A stretch of 64,000 bases of DNA. It comes from a virus. Location: positions 248,001-312,000 of IMG/VR virus record IMGVR_UViG_3300037882_001770; one strand, given 5' to 3'. This document shows, one piece after another, positions 7,670 to 17,200 of the stretch. The translations under genes were made by a program, and so were the position numbers. The stretch's first letter is position 1, and every line of letters begins with the position of its first letter. Under the pieces are notes generated by a model that made no database searches, was not told the DNA's origin, and was given only the letters and a program-made list of their open reading frames with translations.

Positions 7670-7710
7670 AGCAGACAGTATAATTAATATGCTGTCTGCT
7701 TTTTCTTTTA
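7670..7710 (+). terminator. Rho-independent terminator after the lysis cassette
   Basis: GCAGACAG (7671-7678) pairs with CTGTCTGC (7692-7699), extended by A7670-T7700, with a loop of 13 nt and a following T-rich run (TTTTTCTTTT). Confidence 0.85.
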
Positions 7711-7711
7711 T

Positions 7712-8500
7712 ATGACCAATCATTATCAAACTCTAGGCGTTGACCGCAGCGCTTCCCCAGATGAAATTAAACGAGCTTATCGAAAGTTGGCCAGCCAGCA
7801 TCACCCCGACAAAGGTGGTGACACTAAAAAATTTCAAGAAATACAAACAGCATATGATGTACTAAGTGACCCGCAGAAAAAGTCTGCCTATGATAATCCT
7901 GCAGCCCAGACTTTTTCTGGGTTCGGTAATCAACCATTTGATTTTGATACTATTTTTGACATATTCGGTGCTAGATTTAATCATCCACATCAACAACCAC
8001 GTGGGCGCACACAGGCACGCATGAGTCTATGGATTACTCTATTAGACGCGGTGCAGGGCGGGAGACGTACTATCAGTATCGGCACTCAGCAAGGAACCCA
8101 GGCAGTAGAAATAGAAATTCCAATTGGGATCAATGACAGTGACTCTGTACAATATTCTGGTATTGCGCCAGGTGGTGGCGACTTGATAATAACGTATCGC
8201 ATACATAACAATCCTAAATGGCAACGCCAGGGATCTAATCTCATAACCGAACAAATGATCACTATCTGGGATTGCATACTAGGTGGTCAGACCATGTTGC
8301 GAGATATCGAAGGCAATCAATTAAACTTAACAGTTCCAGCAAGAACTCAGCCCGGCACAATGCTACGACTTCGTGGTCGCGGAATTCCACAGAGGCAAGG
8401 ACCAACTGGAGATCTTTTGGTTAAAATTGTTGCACACATACCTGACCAAATTGACCCTGAATTGCTGACTATGATTGAGCAAACTGGCAATAAAAACTAA
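7712..8500 (+). CDS. DnaJ/CbpA-like co-chaperone
   Basis: An N-terminal J domain (NHYQTLGVDRSASPDEIKRA, HPD tripeptide in QHHPDKGG, about residues 2-65) is followed by a short linker and the DnaJ C-terminal substrate-binding region. That region is recognisable from VEIEIPIGINDSDSVQYSG and LRLRGRGIPQRQGPTGDLLVKI. No Gly/Phe-rich stretch or zinc finger, so it is CbpA-type (262 aa). It would stimulate host DnaK. The start lies directly after the terminator T-run. The next gene is a ClpA-like unfoldase, so the two form a proteostasis pair. Confidence 0.9.
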   Translation: MTNHYQTLGVDRSASPDEIKRAYRKLASQHHPDKGGDTKKFQEIQTAYDVLSDPQKKSAYDNPAAQTFSGFGNQPFDFDTIFDIFGARFNHPHQQPRGRTQARMSLWITLLDAVQGGRRTISIGTQQGTQAVEIEIPIGINDSDSVQYSGIAPGGGDLIITYRIHNNPKWQRQGSNLITEQMITIWDCILGGQTMLRDIEGNQLNLTVPARTQPGTMLRLRGRGIPQRQGPTGDLLVKIVAHIPDQIDPELLTMIEQTGNKN

Positions 8501-8509
8501 CTATATTAC

Positions 8510-8538
8510 TTGCACTTAAAAGTGATATAATATATAAT
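8510..8538 (+). promoter_or_regulatory. Sigma-70-type promoter for the ClpA-like gene
   Basis: TTGCAC at 8510-8515 and TATAAT at 8533-8538 with a 17-bp spacer, 30 bp before the ATG at 8569. Confidence 0.7.
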
Positions 8539-8568
8539 GTAACGTAGCAATCACCATTCAAGGAACTC

Positions 8569-10848
8569 ATGCAAAATAATCCCGAAATTGAACAAATTAT
8601 CGAATCTGCGGTCCGCATTGCAAAAGATAAACAGCACGAATACGTACTGACTGAACATGTGTTGCTGGCCATGTTGAAGTATGCGCCGTTTCGCAAAGTC
8701 TTGGCCAAGTATGGAACCACTGTGGATTTGTTTGAACAGGAATTAGAAAGTTATCTTGACAGCCTAGTTAATCTTGTCAAGGCAAATGCCAACTTACAAC
8801 CTAAAAAAACAAATGCACTCGAGCGTTGTTTCAACCGAGCTCTTACTCAGGTACTGTTCACTGGACGTAGAACAATTACCACAGCAGATTTATATCTGGC
8901 CATGATGAGTGAAACAAACAGTCATGCACACTATTTCTTGTTGAAGTATGGCGTAAAGAAAAACGAGTTTGTTGAGTTTTGGCAAAAACACTACAATCAC
9001 AATGATATTAAAATTACCGACCAACAGGCTGATGAAATTTTAACTGAGCACTGTACTGATTTAACCAAGATGGCGCATGAAAATCAACTTGAGCCAATGA
9101 TTGGTCGCAGTAGTGAACTAGATGAAATGATCACAGTGCTGGCTCGCAAGTTCAAAGCCAACGTGCTTATGGTTGGAGATCCCGGAGTAGGCAAGACAGC
9201 TATTGTAGAAGGCCTAGCCCAGGAAATCAATGCAGGACGTGTTCCTGAGTTTCTTAAAGGCTACGAAGTGTGGGGGCTCGAAATTGGCAGCTTGCTTGCT
9301 GGTTCAAAATATCGCGGCGAGTTTGAAGAAAAATTCAAACAAGTTATTAGTGCGTTAGAAGCCAAGAAAAATTGCATCTTGTTTATTGATGAGGCGCACA
9401 CTATGAAAGGTGCTGGCAGTTCTAGCAACAGCACACTTGATTTTGCAAACATGTTAAAACCGGCCATCACCAAGGGCAATTTAAAGGTGGTAGCCAGTAC
9501 TACCTGGGAAGAATTTTACGAATCGTTTGAAAAAGATCGTGCATTGATGCGCCGTTTCCATCGCGTAAGCATCGACGAACCCAACGACGAAACTACAGAA
9601 CAGATTCTAATTGGACTTAGTCCACGTTTGGAATCATATCATAATGTGTTGATTGACACAGATGCTATGACAGCCGCTGTGGAATTAAGTCGACGTTATA
9701 TTCATGATCGTCAAAATCCAGACAAGAGTATCGACTTGTTAGACGGTGCCTGTGCTAAGGAACGTGTTAAAGATATGGGCACAGTGACTATTACCAAGGA
9801 CATGATCATGGCTCAGCTCAGTAGGATCACAAATGTTCCGTTGGATCGTTTACAAAACGAACGTTCGACTAAAATTGTTGATTTAGAAAGCAACATCAAA
9901 CAGAAATTATACGGACAAGATGCCGCAGTCGACGCAGTATTGGATCGTGTGTACATCAACTTCTCTGGTATCGGTAACCAAACACGCCCAATTGCTAGTT
10001 TCTTGTTTTTAGGACCAACAGGTACAGGTAAAACAGAGCTTGCCAAATTGTTAGCCGAAAACTTAGACATGCAGTTGTTGAAATACGATATGAGTGAATA
10101 TCAAGAACGGCATACAGTATCAAGTTTGATTGGTGCACCCCCGGGCTATGTAGGATTTGATGATGGCAATCTAGGTGGCGGCAAACTAATCGCCGACATT
10201 AGTAAAAACCCATTTAGTATTGTGTTGTTTGATGAAATTGAAAAGGCGCATCCGGATGTGATCAATATCATGTTGCAGATGCTGGACGAAGCCAGACTTA
10301 CCAGTAGTAATGGCAAAACTGTGAATCTCAAGAACTGCATTATCATTATGACCAGTAATTTAGGCGCCAAAGACAACGAAAGTAACAATATTGGATTTGC
10401 TCAAAGTTTAGAAAAATCAGGCGAAGAAAATCGTGCAATGAAAGAATTCTTCAAACCTGAGCTACGTAATCGTATTGATCAAATTTGCAAGTTTGTTAAA
10501 TTGGACACATTGGCCATCAAGAAGATTGTGGTCAAGTTTACAGACCAGTTGCAATCCAGTCTTGCTGACAAGAACATCCGTCTCACTCTAAGCGAACCAG
10601 TGATTGATCTGTTGGCTGACAAAGGCTACGATAATAAAATGGGTGCAAGACCACTTAATCGCAAAATTGACGAATTGATACGAGTACCGTTGTCTAAGAA
10701 AATTTTGTTTGATCAATTGACCAACTGCAATATCCATGCAGTGATCAATGGTGATGCAATTGATTTTCAAATTACACCCATGGACGCTCAGCCCATAGTT
10801 GACAGTGAAGGATACATAGTTCTTGATCAATTCAAGCCCACAATCTAA
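8569..10848 (+). CDS. clpA: ClpA-like AAA+ unfoldase
   Basis: At 759 residues it matches ClpA length. An N-domain (residues 1 to about 150) precedes AAA1 with Walker A GDPGVGKT and Walker B CILFIDEAHT. The middle domain is short, unlike ClpB. AAA2 has Walker A GPTGTGKT, Walker B IVLFDEIEKAHP and ends RPLNRKIDELI. An IGF tripeptide (NNIGFAQSLEKSGEEN) sits where ClpA/ClpX carry the ClpP-docking IGF/IGL loop. It therefore probably docks on host ClpP to redirect proteolysis, or serves as an unfoldase. No clpP is visible nearby. It has its own early-type promoter. Confidence 0.92.
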   Translation: MQNNPEIEQIIESAVRIAKDKQHEYVLTEHVLLAMLKYAPFRKVLAKYGTTVDLFEQELESYLDSLVNLVKANANLQPKKTNALERCFNRALTQVLFTGRRTITTADLYLAMMSETNSHAHYFLLKYGVKKNEFVEFWQKHYNHNDIKITDQQADEILTEHCTDLTKMAHENQLEPMIGRSSELDEMITVLARKFKANVLMVGDPGVGKTAIVEGLAQEINAGRVPEFLKGYEVWGLEIGSLLAGSKYRGEFEEKFKQVISALEAKKNCILFIDEAHTMKGAGSSSNSTLDFANMLKPAITKGNLKVVASTTWEEFYESFEKDRALMRRFHRVSIDEPNDETTEQILIGLSPRLESYHNVLIDTDAMTAAVELSRRYIHDRQNPDKSIDLLDGACAKERVKDMGTVTITKDMIMAQLSRITNVPLDRLQNERSTKIVDLESNIKQKLYGQDAAVDAVLDRVYINFSGIGNQTRPIASFLFLGPTGTGKTELAKLLAENLDMQLLKYDMSEYQERHTVSSLIGAPPGYVGFDDGNLGGGKLIADISKNPFSIVLFDEIEKAHPDVINIMLQMLDEARLTSSNGKTVNLKNCIIIMTSNLGAKDNESNNIGFAQSLEKSGEENRAMKEFFKPELRNRIDQICKFVKLDTLAIKKIVVKFTDQLQSSLADKNIRLTLSEPVIDLLADKGYDNKMGARPLNRKIDELIRVPLSKKILFDQLTNCNIHAVINGDAIDFQITPMDAQPIVDSEGYIVLDQFKPTI

Positions 10849-11518
10849 AAAAGTTATCAAGGATCGATTATTTTATAATCGATTTGTGCATTGTATAAGT
10901 TTTAGCTTGCCCGAGATCAGTTGTCTCAAAGAGCTGGATCATCAACATATTGACCGCATGGTGGCCAAACGCAAAAGTTGGAGAGAAATAAGTCAGCAAC
11001 ACAACAGATTTCTCTCCAACTTGACGCGGACCTGGCGAGAAATAACTGATGACGATCTAGCAAATCTTCACAATTTGTGCGATGTGTTGTTGCAGGAGGC
11101 CATATCAGAATTTAAACTAGTGACCAGTATGAATCGAGGCTGGGTATATACCAACAATACAGATTTTTTAAACAAGATTGCTGAATTTCCTGCAATTCAA
11201 ATTTTAGGAATGTCGGAAGCAGTTATCACTAGACCCAAAAATACCATCAGTTTAAAAACGTCAAAGTATCAATATAGAAGTTATTTTAAACTGATTAAAG
11301 TCAGCCAACAACAAAAAAATCAACTGTTGAATTTTTTAGTCAATCAACAAGATCACATACGTATTAGCCCGGCGTTGCAACTATGGATCAATCAACCGTT
11401 TAATCGAATTCAGGATTACTTTTTTATTGATCACGATTCAGAATCCTGGTTAACCATGCTGAGTTTAGTACACCCAGGATTAATAAGAAAAACAATGGAA
11501 ATAATCCCGGCTAAATAA
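10823..11518 (+). CDS. Hypothetical protein, up to 231 aa
   Basis: The frame opens at TTG 10823, inside the end of the ClpA-like gene; no in-frame ATG occurs until well inside, so the exact start is uncertain. The protein is soluble and mostly helical (CLKELDHQHIDRMVAKRKSW; LANLHNLCDVLLQEA), with a beta-rich second half. No domain recognised. Confidence 0.65.
   Translation: MINSSPQSKKVIKDRLFYNRFVHCISFSLPEISCLKELDHQHIDRMVAKRKSWREISQQHNRFLSNLTRTWREITDDDLANLHNLCDVLLQEAISEFKLVTSMNRGWVYTNNTDFLNKIAEFPAIQILGMSEAVITRPKNTISLKTSKYQYRSYFKLIKVSQQQKNQLLNFLVNQQDHIRISPALQLWINQPFNRIQDYFFIDHDSESWLTMLSLVHPGLIRKTMEIIPAK
11511..11517 (+). promoter_or_regulatory. Late-type promoter box (CTAAATA)
   Basis: CTAAATA ends 7 bp before the ATG at 11525, inside the end of the preceding gene. 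It would give a leaderless or near-leaderless late transcript for the next three small genes. Confidence 0.45.
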
Positions 11519-11524
11519 TACACT

Positions 11525-11692
11525 ATGGCAAAATTAATTGAACAAACCCTTATTATTACCGTCAGCAGGATGGTTCCAAATTCCAATGAGAATCCTGTAT
11601 TACCATTGAGTCCAGATAACCTGTCAGAAATTGCCAGCGTTGTAGAAGCATTGGCTGGTGACAACACCTTGGTAGAAATTACTCAGGCATGA
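11525..11692 (+). CDS. Small hypothetical protein, 55 aa
   Basis: Begins MAKLIEQTLIITVSRMV and ends by ATGA overlap with the next gene. It is a small soluble protein with an N-terminal strand and a C-terminal helix (LSEIASVVEALAG). Its coupling to beta-rich neighbours suggests a minor virion or assembly protein. Confidence 0.65.
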   Translation: MAKLIEQTLIITVSRMVPNSNENPVLPLSPDNLSEIASVVEALAGDNTLVEITQA

Positions 11693-12054
11693 GTTTGACC
11701 ACGCTTACTTTGCTGGATACCACAGTTTATGGAACTGCTTCAGGAAACTATGATGGCAGCAGTGAAGGCTTTTTTGGAAATTCTGTTGTTGCAGCCAATT
11801 ACTATGCCGGTCAAGGCAGTATACAAACCATGACTATTCGAGTCACTGGATTCAATGGTCTGATAACTGCTCAAGCCACTCTCAACGATGATCCGGCTTC
11901 GGCTGAATGGTTTGACGTTTATACGTACGGTGGCGACAGTGTACCACGTACAGATACTCATCCGGCCACCATCACTGGAAATTTTAGCTATATGCGAGTT
12001 GAAATTTCAGAATTCTCAGACGGCACTATCAATTCTATTACATTGGCTTACTAA
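11689..12054 (+). CDS. Beta-rich, probable virion protein, 121 aa
   Basis: Rich in Gly, Ser, Thr and Asn with alternating strands (TLTLLDTTVYGTASGNYDG; MTIRVTGFNGLITAQATL; YMRVEISEFSDGTINSITL). This is the signature of a small jelly-roll or Ig-like structural domain such as head decoration or tail-fibre-associated proteins. No membrane segment or catalytic motif. Late-type expression fits. Confidence 0.65.
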   Translation: MSLTTLTLLDTTVYGTASGNYDGSSEGFFGNSVVAANYYAGQGSIQTMTIRVTGFNGLITAQATLNDDPASAEWFDVYTYGGDSVPRTDTHPATITGNFSYMRVEISEFSDGTINSITLAY

Positions 12055-12068
12055 GTTTTAAAACACAA

Positions 12069-12512
12069 ATGAATAACAATTTGATTATTACCTGTAGCAT
12101 CGGCACCACCAATAAAACAGTGCCATTGGGCATTGAAGTTTGGTTGGATAATCGGCTTTTACTCAACATGGACCATGTGACCAATGTGAATGATTGTGCA
12201 TGGGAAATCGGCGACGCCGAATGTGATCACGAGCTTAAATTTGTGATGAAGAACAAAAGTCCCGAGCATACAAAAATTAATGAGCAAGGACAAATTGTTC
12301 AAGATGCCACGTTAACTATAGGCAATCTGACATTTCAAGAAATTGAGATGGAAAAGATATTCTTGGAAAAAGCAGTTTACACACATAATTTCAATGGCAC
12401 ACAAAATACCATCGACACCAAGTTCTACGGCGAAATGGGCTGCAATGGTACATTGATTTTTAAATTTGCTACCCCTGTATACAGTTGGTTGCTTGAGAAT
12501 ATGAATCCCTAA
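12069..12512 (+). CDS. Beta-sandwich hypothetical protein, 147 aa
   Basis: Strand-rich (NNLIITCSIGTT; LGIEVWLDNRLLLNM; HELKFVMKNKSPEHT; GTLIFKFATPVYSWL), resembling carbohydrate-binding-like beta sandwiches seen in phage structural proteins. The 22420-22716 product has the same general layout (name of ligand unknown). No signal peptide. Confidence 0.62.
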   Translation: MNNNLIITCSIGTTNKTVPLGIEVWLDNRLLLNMDHVTNVNDCAWEIGDAECDHELKFVMKNKSPEHTKINEQGQIVQDATLTIGNLTFQEIEMEKIFLEKAVYTHNFNGTQNTIDTKFYGEMGCNGTLIFKFATPVYSWLLENMNP

Positions 12513-12519
12513 CTAAATA
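12513..12519 (+). promoter_or_regulatory. Late-type promoter box (CTAAATA)
   Basis: CTAAATA ends 5 bp before ATG 12525; no ribosome site fits between, so the message would start at the AUG. Confidence 0.45.
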
Positions 12520-12524
12520 TTACA

Positions 12525-13274
12525 ATGCGCACTATTGTAATATATCCAGGAAGATTTCACCCATTTCACCGAGGCCACAAGGCCAGCTACGATTATCTTG
12601 TTCAGCAATTTGGTGCGGGCAATGTGTTTATTGCAACTAGCGATGTGCAGGCTCCTGTTACCAGTCCGTTCAGCTACAGCGACAAGGTAACTATGATGTC
12701 TAAGTTAGGCGTACCCTCGGGCAGAATAGCGCGAGTCAAAAGCCCGTACCAGGCCACAGAAATTACCGGGCAAATTGATGACAAAGAGCACACTGCCTTA
12801 ATATTTGCTGTCAGTGAAAAGGACATGCAAGGCGACACAGCTAGATTTAAATTTGGCACAAAAAAGAATGGCGAGCCCAGTTACATGCAACCCATGCCAG
12901 TGGCTGGTAAATTGCAACCAATGTCAAAACATGCGTATGTGATGATCACACCCACAGTCAATTTCAAAGTCAAAGGTGCCGACGCCAACAGTGCCAGTCA
13001 AATAAGAAAATTATATCTAGACGGAAACGACGCGGACCGCGATCAAATCATTGCAGATTTGTACGGAGAAGTTGAGCCACACATTCGAGATATATTTGAT
13101 CAGCGGTTGGCAGTGACACAAAATACACAAAATTTAGTTGCAGAAGCAAGAATTAAAAATCCTGGTCGTGCTGTAGCATTGTTAGAAGCCATATCAAGGT
13201 TGGAAAAAACAGCCAATTATATCGAATTTGAAGACCTTAGTTTAGACTACATCAACGAAAAACTCAGCCGCTAA
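12525..13274 (+). CDS. Cytidylyl/adenylyltransferase-like protein, 249 aa
   Basis: The N-terminus YPGRFHPFHRGHKASYDYL contains the GRFxPxHxGH nucleotide-binding motif, and SASQIRKLYLDG near residue 160 is the ISxTxIR equivalent. The core is thus a Rossmann-like nucleotidyltransferase. About 60 extra C-terminal residues are helical (AVALLEAISRLEKTANYIEF). LVAE near 205 would match a phage prohead-protease site, but this is not proven. Substrate unknown. It heads the region that encodes likely packaged proteins. Confidence 0.8.
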   Translation: MRTIVIYPGRFHPFHRGHKASYDYLVQQFGAGNVFIATSDVQAPVTSPFSYSDKVTMMSKLGVPSGRIARVKSPYQATEITGQIDDKEHTALIFAVSEKDMQGDTARFKFGTKKNGEPSYMQPMPVAGKLQPMSKHAYVMITPTVNFKVKGADANSASQIRKLYLDGNDADRDQIIADLYGEVEPHIRDIFDQRLAVTQNTQNLVAEARIKNPGRAVALLEAISRLEKTANYIEFEDLSLDYINEKLSR

Positions 13275-13276
13275 GG

Positions 13277-13305
13277 TTGCAAAAAATAACCATCACTGCT
13301 ATACT
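13277..13305 (+). promoter_or_regulatory. Sigma-70-type promoter before the glycosyltransferase
   Basis: TTGCAA at 13277-13282 and TATACT at 13300-13305, spacer 17 bp, 34 bp upstream of ATG 13340, which has its own AGAGGA ribosome site. Confidence 0.65.
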
Positions 13306-13339
13306 CTATTAAATATCAGACACTTTAATAGAGGAACCA

Positions 13340-14200
13340 ATGTCAGACCAAACAACTCCACAAACAGCACCAGCTGGACAACAACAAATTCAAGTAAATA
13401 TTGACTTTTTGCGCACCACTCGCGTACATATTTGTATGCCATGTTATGGTGGCATGCTGACAGAATCAACATTTATGAGTTATATCAAGTGGTCAAACAC
13501 TGCCCGCCAATTGGGCATTGATTGGACCATGGAAACCATGACCAATGAGTCATTGATTAGCCGCGCTAGAAATACTCTTACATCCAAGTTCCTGCACAAT
13601 AAAGAATCAACACACTTGATGTTTATCGATGCTGACATTGGCTGGGAGCCATGGCACCTGTTGGTCATGTTGAATCGTGACGTGGACGTTATCGGCGGTT
13701 TATATCCAATGAAGAGCCTGCCAGTTAAGTGGTGTGTTAATGGATTTGACGGCGCCGAAGAAGGTCCAGACGGACTACAAGAAGTCAGCAAAACTGGCAC
13801 AGGATTTATGTTGATCAAGCGTCATGTGTTTGAAAAATTAGACCAACATCCGGCCACAAAGCCTTTCATTAACGACATTGGTTTGCCAGCAGAATTAAAC
13901 CCTTACATGAAAACCTACTTTGATACCGCAGTTCGCGAAAATCGTTACTACAGCGAAGACTGGACATTCTGTGAAAACTTCCGCGATTTGGGTGGTAAGA
14001 TTTGGGTGGACAAGCGTGTGTTGCTCAAGCATACAGGTACCTATGTGTTTGACTTTGCTACCCAAGACCAACTGTACAAGGACCTACATAGCCTGGCATT
14101 GACTAACAACGTAGCACTGCCCAGCACTGCTGAACCTGCACCTGCATCACCAGCCAAAGTGTTGGCACAGAGTAACAAGAAGAAAGCCAAAAGCAAGTAA
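13340..14200 (+). CDS. GT-A-type glycosyltransferase, 286 aa
   Basis: After a Gln/Pro-rich start, a GT-A fold is visible: VHICMPCYGGML, then a nucleotide-binding region with HLMFIDADIGWEPWHLL (DxD-like metal site) and YYSEDWTFCENFRDLGG (acceptor/ED motif), ending before an Ala/Pro/Lys-rich tail. These are features of family 2-like transferases in phages. It may glycosylate DNA, a virion protein or a host glycan; nothing here decides. It has its own early-type promoter, unlike the structural genes around it. Confidence 0.8.
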   Translation: MSDQTTPQTAPAGQQQIQVNIDFLRTTRVHICMPCYGGMLTESTFMSYIKWSNTARQLGIDWTMETMTNESLISRARNTLTSKFLHNKESTHLMFIDADIGWEPWHLLVMLNRDVDVIGGLYPMKSLPVKWCVNGFDGAEEGPDGLQEVSKTGTGFMLIKRHVFEKLDQHPATKPFINDIGLPAELNPYMKTYFDTAVRENRYYSEDWTFCENFRDLGGKIWVDKRVLLKHTGTYVFDFATQDQLYKDLHSLALTNNVALPSTAEPAPASPAKVLAQSNKKKAKSK

Positions 14201-14202
14201 CG

Positions 14203-14209
14203 GTAAATA
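14203..14209 (+). promoter_or_regulatory. Late-type promoter box (GTAAATA)
   Basis: GTAAATAC ends 8 bp before the ATG of the 1,545-residue gene at 14218; a late transcript would start at or just before the AUG. Confidence 0.4.
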
Positions 14210-14217
14210 CAGTTCAT

Positions 14218-17200
14218 ATGAATATTAATGAACTGGATTCTTTTCGTCTTTCTGATGCTGTAAAGTTTAATGATACATTAAACCCACGTCTGTGGGACAA
14301 GCAAGAAAAATTAAAGCCCGAAATCCGAAATCGTCTGTTGGAAATAGCCGACGATTTTCGTGAGTTTTTAGGCGTTACTAATTTACAACTCAAAGACATT
14401 ACAATATCAGGCTCTAATGCAGCCTATACCTACACCCCACACAGCGACATTGACCTGCACTTAGTGGTGGACCTGCCCGAAGCAGATCAAAACGAAGTGT
14501 ACCGTGAATTGTTTGACGCTAAAAAATATCAATACAATGATATGCACAATATCAAACTTGGTGGGCACGATGTAGAATTGTATGTTGAAAATGCCAACAA
14601 AAAACCAGTTAGTCAAGGCATATACAGTGTCTTGAACAACGAGTGGGTTGATATTCCGCAACGTAAAAAAGCCAATGTTGACGACATTAGCACTCGCAAC
14701 AAATACAATGATTTGAGTCAGCGCATTGATTCTGCTATTCGCAGTGGCGATCAAGAACAGATAGAAACACTCAGCAGCAAAATCAAAGAAATGCGTCAGA
14801 CTGGACTAGATCAGCACGGTGAATTTGGTCCAGAGAATTTGGCATTTAAAATGTTGCGTACTCAAGGCAAAATCAAAGAGCTATACGATGCTCGCAATGC
14901 GGCCAAAGACGAATTGTTGAGCTTGGATGAACGCAAAAAGAAACGCAAAAAGAAAGTTCGTTACGGATACGGCGGTTACTGGTATCCAGGCACAGCCTAT
15001 GCCGGTCAAGATCATTCAGCCGGAACCGAAGGTGGTGGTGGAGACGGTGGTGGTGGTGGTGAAAGCATCAGAGAATCTGCGGAAACCACCGACGAAGAAA
15101 TTCTTAAAGACTTTGTTGACTTTTGTGTCAAAGAATTAAAAATAGAAAATTTACCAATTATTAAATTACGACGTGATCCGCAATGGCCGGTGGTGCACAA
15201 AACCTTTGGGCGTTATAACGATGACAAAGAAATGCTGGAAGTGGCATTCGGTCAACGACACATTATGGATGTGCTTCGCACAGTGGCGCATGAGCTTACC
15301 CATCGGCATCAACACGAGCGTGAAGACGTTCCGGGTGATGCCGGTGAAACCGGCAGTCCTTACGAAAACGAAGCCAATGCCAGGGCCGGAGTACTCATGC
15401 GTGACTATGCCGGACTGCACCCAGAATATTTCAAAGTAGGACAAGCAGAAGAATCACACTGTGACGAAGTTGATGAAGGGCTCAAAGGTAAATTAGGTGC
15501 CATGGCTGCTGCGGCGTGTATCGCTGGCACCCCTGGATGTTCAACTACTGCTGGTGCTCTTAAAACTGCACAAGATGTTGGGCGCACTGCTCAGACTGTT
15601 AAGAACATGAGCCGTGCTGGTGTTCAAGATGAGCTTGGCCAAGAACTGCGTAATTTTCTTCGGGCCCAGGGCGGCGAACCTGGCAGTCAAAATCAAAGTA
15701 GATTGTACCAATTACAAAAGCGAGCCACACAAAAAGAATCAGCTAGTGGCTATATTCCCACAAAGAAACAAGCCAAAGATCCACGTTTCAGCATGGCACT
15801 TACACAGGATATCAAGCCTGGCCAACTGGGTAAAGAGGCAAACAAATTAAAATTAAAGACCGATCGTCAAGGCCATCCGCAAGTAGCTAGCCCCAATGGC
15901 TTGTTTGAAAAATTAAGTTTAGAATTAAACAAATTTAAAAAAGGTGAAACAGACGAAGACTATAGTCCAGACAATCCGCCCGGACCCGAGTTTAAGCCCA
16001 CTATGCCAGCAGGAACTCTGCGTGTAGATGTAAGCGATGTATATGATTGGTACAAATTAGGCCAACATATCAGCAACATGCAAGGCCTAGGCAAACATGA
16101 TTTTGGTCAAGGTCCTCCTGGTGCTATTGTTAGTTTTGGTGACGAAGATACCGAACATAAATTTATCCAAGATCTTGAAGCCACTGGGTTGGATATCACA
16201 GACATTGATCCTGCAGATCCAAAACAACCTGCTGGGATGCGCACCATCAAAACAGATCCTACATACAAGGTAGATGAAGTAATACAAGCTCCTGTAAACA
16301 AATATAAAGATGATAAACAGTATTATAATTTCATTATGGCCAAACATAAACTAGGCCGCCCATTAACACGTCAAGAACAAGAATATGTAAGAAGCTACAA
16401 AATGTTTAATCAACAAGTTGCAGAATCTGTTGACCAACTAGACGAAGTGGCCATGAGCCCCAGTGCCTTGGCCAAGTGGGCTCAAAGTCCAGAAGCCGAA
16501 GGCATACGTGCTGGTTTTGAAGCCGAACTGATCTTTCGCGATACTACCAATGACGACGATGATGATACCGAAATGGAGCCCGACTATGATTATGACGAAC
16601 GGCCTCGCAGTATATCGGATGTCATAGACTTTTTTAATGGTGGCGACTACGGTGGCCTGAGTGATAGACAAGAAGGTCGATTACAAGACGGTCTAGATCA
16701 ACAGTACATGGAGTGGCAAGACGAACGCATGTATGACGCCTGGCGTGACGAACGTGAAGACTTGATCCGTGAAGCCTGGTTGCGTGAAAAGCCCATGGTT
16801 GAACGTGTTCACGACTATCTAGTAGAAGGCATGGACATGGACGATCGAGAAGCTGATCGCATTCAAGCAGCCGGCGACGCGGCCCCACGCTTTACCAAAT
16901 TGAGTGACCAAGAGGCTTACAAACAAGCCAACCCAGATTACGCAACTTATTTGGAAGCCGATGAAGGCGCCGAAGAAATCCTACAAGAAGAAGTTGAGCA
17001 GACCATTGAGAAAGAAGATGGCTTCTACGACGAAGTCCTGGATGAATTCCGCGAGAATTTTTATACTGACGATGACTCTAGCTTCTTTCAGGATGTTGGG
17101 CTGGGTTACATGAGTGACATAGCGTCAGAATACAGCTTAGACTGGCCTTATCTGACTGGATCCGGCGGTGGCAACAACGGTGGACGTCGTGAGTGGGATG

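Noticed and set aside
7679-7684. TATAAT as a promoter -10 for the DnaJ-like gene
   Set aside because: It lies in the loop of the terminator hairpin and has no -35 match at the right distance.
13306-13331. CTATTAAA/TTTAATAG hairpin before the glycosyltransferase
   Set aside because: The left arm would straddle the predicted transcription start of the -10 at 13300-13305, so the full hairpin would probably not be in the mRNA.
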